This document shows positions 1 to 8,408 of a DNA stretch of 16,798 nt, piece after piece. The position numbers were made by a program, and so were the translations under genes. The stretch lies in the NCBI GenBank assembly GCA_011503125.2, contig WWBZ02000034.1, positions 1 to 16,798 on the forward strand. The letters run 5' to 3'. Positions within the stretch are counted from its first letter, which is position 1. The number at the start of each line of letters is the position of its first letter. Under the pieces are notes generated by a model. It made no database searches and was not told the origin of the DNA. It was given only the letters and a program-made list of their open reading frames with translations. Source of the stretch: Botryosphaeria dothidea (lineage: Eukaryota; Ascomycota; Dothideomycetes; Botryosphaeriales; Botryosphaeriaceae).

Positions 1-1704
1 AAGAAATACTTTCTATCAAGAGCTTGTTGAAGAAATTGTCGAGAAAGCCCAAGGCGTCTTTCTTGGGTTTACTTGGTGGTCCGATCTCTCAGGAAAGGCT
101 TGGTCAACTCAAACACAGTCGAAATCTTGCGCGAAAGGGTGAGGTCGTTACCCAGTGACCTCAAAGCTTTCTTCTGCCAAATTCTCGACTCGGTTGACGA
201 CGTGTACCAAATCCAGACAGCAAGGACGTTCAAGGTCATGCTGGCTTGTCACCGCCCTTTTCCTCTAGTAGGTCTAGCGTGTCTGGATGAAGATAATTGC
301 CTTGGAGTGAATACCAAAATTATCAATGAAGAACCCCTTAAGAAAAGGACGATCATCGCTATTCACGAAGAAATGAGAAGACGACTGGACGGCCGGTGCA
401 GAGGGCTTCTCGAAGTAACGACGGCGTGTAGTAAATCCAACCCGTTCGAGACTACACGCCGCCCTCTTTTTCGGTGAGCGCATAGAGTTTCTCCACCGCA
501 CCGTATGGGACTTTCTCGAGAGTAAGAGATGGAGCATATTTTTGCTCCTCTGAAAACCTTGCTTTGATGTCCAACTCACGCTATGCAACATCCATCTACA
601 ACTCGCAAAGATAGCCCCACGGTCGAGTTTTAGCTCAGATTGCTGCGATGCTCTTGCTCAGGTGATGATTTATGCAAGAGAAGTTGAACGAAACACAGGG
701 GTAACACCGCAAAAAGCACTCGAGGAAGTTGAACGACTGTACCTCAAAGCCAATGGAGATCGCTTAGCACCCTTCTTAGAAAGTCTAGCAACCCATCGGC
801 TCGTACATCATCTCAGACATGCACTTGATCACAGAAGCTCTCAGATCGATTCCGCAGACAGGACGCGCATTTTGTGCCTTCTGTTATTCCAACCAACAGA
901 TTTGATTCCCAGTGACTGTCTTCTGGCTGTCATTGAAGGCCTGCTATCCTTGCGGCGCAGATCCAAATTCAAATGATTCTGAGTCGAAGAAAAGTCTATT
1001 TGGTTCTCTTTTGCCCTTTTTTTCTTCACTCCTTCCATCTTGAACATGTGATATCCGATGACGACCTTTTCGAAATCACGAAGCCTTTCCTGACACACGG
1101 TGCTGATCCCTCAGCTCTCGATCCCGATGTCAATAGAGAGCCAAGCGCCATGGCACTCGTTTGTTCATGTAGACGCTTCACGATCACGCAAAACAATGAG
1201 CTTCAACAGATTATTCAAAGATCAAGACCGATACCTGCACCTTCCCAGGAACTTTCTCAAGCCGGGCGGTCTTCATCCTTACACATGGCCCGGGGCCAAC
1301 GAAGAGGGTTTCGCGAGGCGCTTTTTGGTGGAATGCGCAACAAATTCTCCAGATTTGGTGATGCTTGAGAGCAGAAACATCTTTCCCGGCAACTTCAGAG
1401 CCCAATTTCTCAGGTACTATCATCGTTGCTGAAGACCAGCCGACTTTTTCTATCAAGGAACGAGATTTTAGTGCGGAGACCGCATTCGAAGGATGGTTTC
1501 TACCTATTTCTCAGCGATACTCCGAAAATTTCACGTAAAGGTGCTGTTGAGCATCTCAAACGTCTTTGCCAGACAGGCTATGCGGACAGACATCAATTGA
1601 AATTTTGGCAAATCCTTTGGGTAATTTTTTTCATCTTACATATGCAACACTTGTATCCCAAGAATGTATCAGGTCACATGAAGTCATGTCGAGAAGACCA
1701 TTAG
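1..1704 (+). CDS. NACHT/STAND (NLR-like) protein, C-terminal part, frame-broken
   Basis: This is the 3' portion of a fungal NLR-like gene whose NACHT ATPase part lies off the window. The frame from about 25 to 470 has the family pattern KAQGVFLWV, then LPSDL..FF..ILDSVD, then EEMRRRLDGRCRGLLEV, followed after a frame change by IEFLHRTVWDFLESKEM. This matches the region after the NACHT domain (DUF7791-like) in many ascomycete proteins. Next come VMIYAREVERNTG (from 665) and two ankyrin-like CGADPN and HGADPS units (near 950 and 1100). A coherent frame then follows at about 1450-1650 (AFEGWFYLFLSDTPK). Such proteins are cytosolic signal-transducing NTPases linked to non-self recognition; function here is inferred from family only. 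Several frame breaks fall in homopolymers, some private to this arm and some shared with the right arm (near 557, 617 and 1014). It may be a pseudogene or an unpolished gene. The stop lies at 1704 or about 30 bases later, depending on indels. Confidence 0.7.
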
Positions 1705-1739
1705 CGTTGGCCGTCAATTTTGGCGCCTCTCTAATAAAA

Positions 1740-2033
1740 TGCTTCTCAGGCTCGGCTTGTGCGGACCGGCGTCGTAAGTGAGTATTTCTCTGAGCTACAG
1801 GGAACATAGAACACATGATAGTATCAAGATGTGCCCCTCCAGTGGGGAGTGGAAGCATTCATCCCAATGTCAGTTTAATTGGATTTACGAGACACTTACG
1901 TCCGGACGAATGCTTCCACTGCCTACGCGTCGGCTCTTATTCTTGCAACGCTATCGAAGCCGATGCCGTTCAGATTGCTGCAGTCGTGGTCACTTCCGCC
2001 GCCCGTTTTGCATGAAGCCGATCCTGAGAAGCA
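1740..2033. repeat. 294 bp segment bounded by 19 bp imperfect inverted repeats
   Basis: The sequence tgcttctcaggctcggctt (1740-1758) is mirrored by aagccgatcctgagaagca (2015-2033). The two ends pair at 18 of 19 positions. No target-site duplication is visible outside them (aaaa against ctgc), and there is no transposase. The interior contains a second inverted repeat. It may be a degraded miniature element or a regulatory fold; origin unknown. Confidence 0.45.
1848..1920. repeat. 13 bp perfect inverted repeat, 47-base loop
   Basis: The sequence agtggaagcattc (1848-1860) is perfectly mirrored by gaatgcttccact (1908-1920). It sits inside the longer inverted-repeat segment and about 320 bases upstream of the zinc-cluster gene start. 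It could form a hairpin or serve as a paired binding site. No known motif is assigned. Confidence 0.55.
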
Positions 2034-2226
2034 CTGCAACAGGGAACTCCGCCGCGCCGCATGCTTTCGCCAATCAACAGACGCTTTATGCACGTCTGCG
2101 GGGTACCGGTGCGTGCATCGACGCTGGAGCCTACCACTCTCACTCTCCACTCTCCTTCCCCATCCACAACTCCTACTAGAAACTATCCCAATCGACCCGG
2201 GGTTCACCGCGACAGGCGTCTACGGG

Positions 2227-2234
2227 TATATAAT
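2227..2234 (+). promoter_or_regulatory. TATA-like sequence beside the zinc-cluster start
   Basis: The sequence tatataat ends one base before the ATG at 2236. If it works as a TATA box, transcription would begin downstream of that ATG. Translation would then more likely begin at the in-frame ATG at 2293 (residue 20). This is only a sequence match; no transcript evidence is available. Confidence 0.25.
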
Positions 2235-2235
2235 C

Positions 2236-3321
2236 ATGTCCGACCATCAGGAGCCCTCGCCTCCATCCACGAACGCGGCTGCCGACGCTCGAATGATTGA
2301 GTTTGCTTGGCATGCCCCGCCATCAGAGAACGGAAGCCACGCACAACGACGCAACGGATCTCAACCGCCGAGCTTGGAGCAGGCCAGCCAGCGGCCGAGC
2401 CGGAGCCTGAGGATCCTTACGACGATGAGGCTGTCAAGTACAAGCTCAAGTGGGTCATTGACGAGGAAGCCAGGAAGACCTGCTTGACATGCCGGCTGCG
2501 CAAGAGGCGGTGCGACCAGGAACGACCGGGATGCGACTGCTGCGCGCGCGGGGTTTCGTTTGCGTGTACGCTCCGGCGGTCTTGACGTACAAGTGGCTTG
2601 TCAGACATGGTGTGCTTGAGCGGAGGCAGTCTGCTGCCCGTACGGATTCCAGGGCTACGTCGGGGAACAATCCCGACCACGGAGCGGACAGGCCGGGGTC
2701 CGCAAAGGATGTGGGAAGAGTCGGGAGATGAGGGGTACCGATAGGCCAACGCGTCATCATAAGAGAAACAAAGTCTCGAAGGAGGAAGCACGGAAATTTT
2801 GCGTGGCGTGCATACGGCGTAAGAGGAGGTGCGATCAAGGGAAGCCCGAATGTAAGGCCTGCGAGGTCGGCGGATTCATTTGCGAGTACGTTCGGCCAGA
2901 TCCGACGCAGAGCTGGCTCGCCGCATATGGCTTATCCGGAAACAAGCTATTTTTGGTCTCGAAGGACTCGAAGCCGAACTCCGTCGAGGACACCTCTGAT
3001 TCTGTCAAATGCGGGGCTTCTGAGGCTGCTATGAAAACAGAGCCTTCTGCGTTACAGCTTCCAGATGAAGAGGGTAGCGGTAATGATGCGGAAGACGCGG
3101 CAGCAGCATGTGTAAAGCAGATGAAGCTGACATCAAGCGATGATGGCGGAGAGTATTGCATCATCTGTAACAATGGGGAAGATGTGAGCGAGGAGAAAGG
3201 ACTTGAATGTGAGGGCGGCGCTTGCAGTGATGCCAGCGTGCGCAGAAGATCTCCCATCCTTGCGGAGATGGAGGGCGAATGGACCTGGGTCGGATGGAGC
3301 TCTGGTTTAAGAGCGATGTGA
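2236..3321 (+). CDS. Small protein with two tandem Zn2Cys6 clusters
   Basis: This is a probable DNA-binding transcription regulator of about 360 residues in the nucleus. From the ATG at 2236 (MSDHQEPSPP) a proline/serine-rich leader runs to an acidic stretch (EPEPEDPYDDEA). Cluster 1 spans codons 2481-2563 (C-x2-C-x6-C-x6-C-x2-C-x6-C). Cluster 2, at 2800-2883, has the same spacing. Both are preceded by EEARK and share RKRRCDQ, so they look like a duplicated module. The tail is rich in Asp, Glu and Ser, with further cysteines at 3157-3225. No fungal_trans-like middle region is seen. This arm loses frame around 2345-2360, at 2545-2555 (GC-rich run) and near 2724; the other arm repairs the latter two. 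The stop is at 3321 here, or about nine bases earlier in the other arm (TTT against TT). No introns are needed. The target is unknown; the adjacent P450 is a possibility only. Confidence 0.75.
2481..2563 (+). other. Zn2Cys6 cluster 1
   Basis: The six cysteines follow C-LT-C-RLRKRR-C-DQERPG-C-DC-C-ARAGFV-C once the GC-rich run at 2541-2555 is read as in the right arm. The basic RLRKRR between cysteines 2 and 3 is the usual DNA-contacting segment of this family. An extra Cys sits between cysteines 4 and 5. Confidence 0.8.
2800..2883 (+). other. Zn2Cys6 cluster 2
   Basis: The pattern is C-VA-C-IRRKRR-C-DQGKPE-C-KA-C-EVGGFI-C, a textbook C6 cluster that reads without interruption in both arms. 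It lies about 79 codons after cluster 1 ends and shares the preceding EEARK and the RKRRCDQ core with it. Confidence 0.9.
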
Positions 3322-4211
3322 AACTCGTAAGTGGTCGTCAGAATTTTGTGAGCTGCAGAGAAAGGATTTTTAGAAATGGAATACACTGACGCTTTGGGGA
3401 CAGCTCAGCTGCTCTCTCCACCACACCCGCAACTACTAGTGCTGAGGACTGTGGTTAGAACCACTAGAAATGGATGATGAGCATCTCCGAACTACCATAA
3501 AACTCATTTTCTTTCCGCTCAGGATGACAGGTGTTTGACGTAAATGCCCCTGTGGTGCGCTACACGGGCCATTTTCGCAAAGGAGAAGGACGGGTGTTAC
3601 TTCTTCTACTTTAAATTCGTCTTCGAGTACCGCAGTTGCTTGAGATTCGCATACTAATAAATCTCATATCGTCTCGACTTCAACGCATGCTGCTTTCTTG
3701 ATGAAACCAGTGCAGCTGACTATAGCGAACGCAGAAGTTACCTCCATGCGACGATTTCAACCTCCGTCTGGGAATTGATGTCGGCGACTGAAGCAATGTG
3801 GAAAATAGATTTTCCTCGTTGGCCCTGCTCCTACATTATTTGGCAGCTCGGTCATTCGACCTTGTGCAATAGTATGGCGCCTCGGCCCCAGGAGTCCCGA
3901 AACCCCCGACTGAGGTCCGACCAAGAACAGCAATGACCGGCGTTCTACAATGGTCCCAGGCGTCGCTTTACAGGCGGGAATTGATATGCGCATCTTTGAT
4001 TGGTTTATGACTTTTCTGAATGTCTAAGGCAGTCATTTGCACCTCGCGATTCGGCATTCGGCCTAAGCATTGGTTCGGTCATGATGTAGCTCTCCGAAAG
4101 GAGCAGTCTGAACACACCCGACATCACTTAAAAGAAGAGTTTCTAAAACGGTATTCAGATTTGAAGCTATACTTCTGCTCAAAGCCACGCGTGTGCTAAG
4201 TCTTTCCCAGT
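3322..4211. other. Intergenic region upstream of the P450
   Basis: This 890-base stretch has no recognisable gene. A short ORF around 3757-3993 (minus strand) is not preserved in the same frame in the other arm, and the plus-strand ORF over 3778-4010 appears only in the right-arm version. The last 100 bases before 4212 should hold the P450 promoter and leader. They are A/T-richer (aaaagaagag, near 4131) and have no clear TATA box. The region holds no repeat I can see. Confidence 0.5.
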
Positions 4212-6018
4212 ATGGCACAATCTCTTTCTTTCGATATCAATAGCCAAGGACCATCGGGCCTATTGCTCTTAATTCCTTTTGCATTTTCTCTATCTGTCGG
4301 CTACATCACTTTCTTGTGCATCTACCGGTTGATCTTCCATCCGCTTTCCGGATTTCCTGGTCCGAAAGCAGCAGCTCTTTCTACAAGCTGGATCTGGAAA
4401 GAGACTTGCAAAGGTCATCCCGCCAAGACATTTTATGATTTGCACAAGCTGCATAGTCCGCCTCACAAATCCTGGTCCAGATGGACGCCTACTGATTGGG
4501 AAACATACACGCTGACAACTTGGACGTAGAAAGCAAAATCGTCCGCGTCGCCCCTAATGAACTCCACATTGCCGATCCGCATTCGTACAAGGTTTACCCC
4601 CAAGATGCACCACCGCCCAAGCTCGAGCGTTTCTACACGGCATTCCCGTCTCTCAACACGGTCTTCAGCGAAACAGATCTTTCGAAACATCGAGAGCGGA
4701 GGAAGCTGATGAACCCGCTGTTCTCAAAAGCTATGGCTCTTAAACTGGAGCCCCTCATCTGGGAGAGGATGTCGCTGCTCTTCAAGAAGATAGACGGGTT
4801 GAGTGTCCGCGGGCCAATAAATTTCATGGATGCGACGCGCTGCATGACCGCCGACATCATGACGCAGCTGTTATTTTGGAAGCCGCTTGAGCTCACGCAC
4901 GAGTCTGAGGATTCTTTCTACGCGTCGTTCCTGGCGTTGTTGGATTCTTCAATCGACGTACCGCAATGGCTCTACTTCCAGGGCTGGCTGAGAGCAATCT
5001 ACACTTACACCCCATTCCTCATCCCATTAGTTGACAGCTCCATTTTCCAGTTCATCAAACTGAGACACATACGTTCCCTCCGCCCGCTCTCCCTGCAGAT
5101 TTAGTTTTGACACTTGTGTTGTTGTAGCTCGCCGAGAGCTGCCTGCAGGAATATAAAGAGAATCCAGCCAGTAGCAGGTACCCTGTCCTGTTCGACCACC
5201 TCCAAAGCATCCCTGCAGATCAGCAAATCAGCGAAGGAGTCAGCACGCTGATCGCCGGCTCCGACACCACTGCGATAACGACTGGATTCGCTATGTATTT
5301 CATCTTACACAATCCAGAAGCAAAAGAAAAACTTATAGAGCAGCTTAACAAAAGTATTCCAGATCCTGATACAATAGTGTCTCTCCAGCAACTCGAAGAG
5401 ATGGAGTATCTGGTAAGCCAGACTAAGGTGATCCGGTCCAGCATAAATGTACTGATGCATCTCTTTGTAGCCTGCGTGCGTGAAGGAGGCTCTCCGACTC
5501 GCGATGCCCGTACCGGCCGTCATCCCAGAGTGTTTCCCGAGAACGGACAGCCACTCATCATTGACGGCAAACTCATCCCACCCGGCGCAAGCATCATACA
5601 CCCTATCTTCTCTACCGAACAGGAATTGACGTTTTCCCAGACGATAATCGGCGCCAGTGCCTACAGCGTCCACATGGACGAAAGCATCTGGGGTCCGAAC
5701 GCCGAGTCCTTCATACCCGAGCGCTGGTTGGGTGGAGACAAGATGAAAGAGCTCGACAAGCACCTCCTCACCTTCTCCAAAGGTGCTCGGGCTTGCATCG
5801 GTATCAAGTGAGTGTCCCCTGTGCCTCCTCACCGGCCGATCATTTTGCTGATGTCCACGCAAAGCCTCGCACACGCAGAGGTGTTCTACATGCTCGCGTA
5901 ATTCTTCCGCCGCTACGACATCCAGCTGAAACCCGAGGAGATCAAAGTGGTCGACTGCTTCGTCTGGAAGCCGCTCAAGCCGGGCCTGCTCATAGACTGC
6001 AAGCGCCGGGTTGACTAA
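4212..6018 (+). CDS. Cytochrome P450 monooxygenase, disrupted
   Basis: This is a membrane-anchored fungal P450 of about 520 residues in five exons. It starts MAQSLSFD with a hydrophobic anchor (residues about 16-43) and the FPGPK hinge. Inferred introns are 4456-4529 (joining LHKLH to IVRVAPNELH; weak donor gtccgc, branch ctgac at 4512), about 5073-5127 (donor unsure), 5413-5470 (gtaagc to ttgtag) and 5808-5864 (gtgagt to aaag). Key motifs are AGSDTT (I helix, 5254-5271), ExxR as EALR (5486-5497), PERW (5716-5727) and the haem loop FSKGARACIG (5773-5802, Cys codon 5794). A missing C near 5513 breaks the frame in this arm only. An in-frame TAA at 5899-5901, 12 codons after the haem motif, occurs in both arms and would remove the last 38 residues. 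It resembles fungal class-I-type P450s; the substrate is unknown. It is probably a decayed gene unless the stop is an error. Confidence 0.85.
5413..5470 (+). other. P450 intron (58 bp)
   Basis: The donor gtaagc, an actgat branch-like site near 5451 and the acceptor ttgtag delimit it. Removal joins EEMEYL in phase 0 to PACVKEALR, restoring the ExxR motif when read with the right-arm sequence. Confidence 0.8.
5808..5864 (+). other. P450 intron after the haem motif (57 bp)
   Basis: It has the donor gtgagt, a gctgatg branch-like site near 5849 and an aaag acceptor. Splicing in phase 2 joins CIGI to N-LAHAEVFYM, the usual L-helix continuation. Confidence 0.85.
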
Positions 6019-8385
6019 ACAACGCACACATGTAAGCCCACCACAAATGAAAATTGATTCCTGATTGTCCACCACCTTCACGCTCATCCCGCTCTCACAA
6101 CCGCCCTCGGCCGGTGTTTGGGTGGTTAGATTTCAAAGAGAGACTACATCGTTAGAGGCAGGGAGCCTGACGAGCGCTGAGAAATGACACCGCCACACGC
6201 CGAAACTTCCGAAAGCAGACAGGAATTGAGAAAGCTCGAAAGTGGCCATGATCAGCAGCGGTGCGGAGCCACGTACGCGCACAGCATTGATGGCAGGGCC
6301 TACAATGCCGTGCAGCAGGAGCTCGATCTCCTTGCATGATACCCTTTCTGGTAGGTAGACGCGGAGTTGGCAGGGCAGGCGGCGGAAACGGCGGAGCAGG
6401 TCGTGGGAGCGCGGCCGTCCCGACACGGCTGAGAGATCAACCGGGACTCTTCCAGATCTCCCCTGCGCTCGCTCCACCATTGCCACCAGAGAAGGAGGCC
6501 AACGAGCCCCGAAACGGCGGAAACTTGTCCGCCACGTGGGAGATGAGACATTCGGCCGACACCGCACCGCGGAGAAGCCAGATCAAACCTGTTGCCAAGG
6601 GTATGCAGGTAAGTGGGGTCGGGCGGCGTGCAGCGTGTGTGAAGCGCGTGGGTGCAAGGTCGCACGAGGATCTACGCAGGGCAGGATCTTCGACGGGGTG
6701 GACGAAAGAGGGCAAACGGTGGCAATTGATTCGCAATCTCTTGTTCCGGGTTGCACAACGGGACGGATGTGTGTGTGCCGGCCATGAGGCGTATCCAGGA
6801 AGGGAAGCAAATGTAAGGTTGGCTTATACAAACTAGGAAACATGCCGCGAACATTAGTTGAAGCTGGAGCGGCCCGAGGGCGATCGGCCTAGCCCTTGAG
6901 TCTCTAACGGTTCGGCCCGACGACTACAGCTGCTGCTGCCCCGCGCCTGCCGATCTGCTGTGGCTTGTCGTGTCAATTTTTGAGTCTCAATGAAGGCTTT
7001 CTGTGACTGATTCTCCGCCAGGAGCATCGCCCCACTAGCCATGAACAACTCGTGGCCTGCGACGTCTCCCCTGTTGACACCAGCGCCATGTCGCCAGCCC
7101 TCCAACACCCGAATCTTCCACTGGCCACAGAACACACTCTCTGGGCAATGTCAGCATAGATGCCAGCGAGTGCCCAATGAGGGCACTCAAGGCGGTGCAT
7201 GCAGGGGGGCCGCTGAAAAGCTTGTGTTCTCCGCGACTTTCAGCCGCTAGCTACGCCATGCAGCTGCTCATGCCGAGCTCAGCGGCGGAGACCGCCGGTC
7301 AAAGGACTACTGCTGGCTGCCCCTTTCTTTCAGTCTCGTGCACATAAAAAGTGCGTACAATCGGGTGCCGCATCGGGCGTTGGCGGTCCTTCTAAGCGCC
7401 AAAGAATGGGCTGTAGGAGTATTGAGGAACACACGATAGCGCTTTTTAAGATGTTTGTCTGTCTGAAGATGAGATCGTTGTGCAGTCTCTCCTGAAGCGC
7501 TGTAGAACCAAACCAGCCTCAGGTTTATGCAGCCGCCCCTTTCGGGTTAAACTCGCTTACGTCACCCAGCGCTTATACGCACATCCCACTTCACCGACCA
7601 TTCAACCCTTGCAATATCTTGTTATCCATGCTCCTCTCTTTTGTCTTCTTGCCATTCCCAATGCCCATCTGTTATCGCCGGGATGGCCATGCACAGATAG
7701 GGTATATTACAGCTAAACGGCGAGTGGTGCGCAAACCCATAGCACCTACGTGCCATCTCCACCGAGAAGGAGGCATTGGACTGGGTATGCCCCAGGGTTA
7801 GTGGCTAGATGCATCCGGGCATCGGAGAGTTGGATGGCCGTTCCCGACGCTGTCACTCAGGTGCCGTGGCGTAAAGGAATATGAGCTTATGACTATTGAA
7901 AACCATCGGAACCAGGGATCACTTGGGCAGGATGGCGACTAGCTTCCTCGTACACCAGCACCCATCTTCCCGCTTCAGCAGAGGCCCAGGGTAGATCGGC
8001 CATCGACTTGTCTCCGCGTAGGCCCCGCTGTTCGTCATTTCATGCAGATACCCCGACCTTCCGGCCGCTCTATGGAAGGCTTCGGCTGAAGCAGAAAATG
8101 GTCGAGACTGCGTCACTGGAGTTCAGCAGATTCGGTCATTCCAGGACGCTAGTGATCCTCCGATGTGCGGATATTCGCCACTGTAATGGGTCCGTGGCGG
8201 ACTCGGAGCAGCTGTATGCTGCAGTCCGTGCTATCGACTCTGCTGCTGACGCTGCGGGGGGCCTCAAATTTAACTGGCGCCATACCAACAGCTTGCAATT
8301 GAAAGACACGCACGTCGGAACAACCATATCAAGCGACAGTCCTGCTTGAGTAAGAGCATCGCGCTGTCACAGTGTGTCATGTGTT
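6019..8385. other. 2.4 kb GC-rich stretch with no recognised gene
   Basis: Long overlapping ORFs occur on both strands. Examples are 6336-6836 on +, 6133-6567 and 6300-6665 on -, and 8008-8349 on +. None shows a domain I recognise, and several change length between the two arms because of homopolymer indels. A strong donor-like CAG|GTAAGT lies at 6606-6614 (+), but I see no convincing branch point and acceptor with coding sequence after it. The stretch may hold an unrecognised spliced gene, the P450 3' flank, or only non-coding DNA. Confidence 0.4.
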
Positions 8386-8408
8386 TTTCGGTCCCCTTTC
8401 CCTTGACG
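8386..8408. other. Unique spacer at the palindrome centre
   Basis: These 23 bases (beginning tttcggtccc and ending cccttgacg) are the only part of the window not duplicated. They are pyrimidine-rich and not self-complementary. The flanking arms meet as gtgtt and aacac. The spacer does not resemble the ATCTCTCTC-type PacBio hairpin adapter. It could be unique genomic sequence at a strand-switch point, or badly called adapter or turnaround sequence. Confidence 0.9.

Larger units (their letters stand above)
1705..2235. other. Intergenic region with nested inverted repeats
   Basis: There is no convincing gene here. Short overlapping ORFs exist on both strands, but their frames change between the two arms and they carry no recognisable motif. 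The stretch separates the NLR-like 3' end from the zinc-cluster gene and should contain the latter's promoter. Its notable content is the two nested inverted repeats listed separately. A gtaagt at 1774 resembles a splice donor, but the nearest acceptor would give an intron of only about 27 bases. Confidence 0.5.
1..8385. repeat. Left arm of window-length inverted repeat
   Basis: This arm matches the reverse complement of 8409-16798 from its first base to its last. The first bases (aagaaatact) mirror the last bases of the window (agtattttctt) apart from one A in a run, and the inner end (catgtgtt, 8378-8385) mirrors aacacatg at 8409-8416. All genes in this arm recur in the other arm on the opposite strand. 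The arms are 8385 and 8390 bases long. Differences seen by eye are nearly all single-base homopolymer length changes, for example TTTTT/TTTT near 1445, CCCC/CCC near 2160 and GG/GGG near 7935. I infer independent reads of one locus, not two diverged copies. Confidence 0.97.

Noticed and set aside
1774..1800. Intron from gtaagt to ctacag
   Set aside because: The implied intron is about 27 bases, too short for splicing, and there are no convincing exons on both sides.
5305..6087. 260-residue minus-strand ORF
   Set aside because: It lies antisense over the P450 exons holding ExxR, PERW and the haem motif. It is a shadow frame and is not intact in the other arm.
6133..6567. 144-residue minus-strand ORF downstream of the P450
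   Set aside because: It looks protein-like in part (CKEIELLLHGIVGPAINAV), but the frame breaks in the other arm and no family is recognised, so it is not called as a gene.
8386..8408. Retained PacBio hairpin adapter
   Set aside because: The spacer lacks the ATCTCTCTC-type adapter sequence and its self-complementary stem. A degraded or miscalled adapter cannot be excluded.
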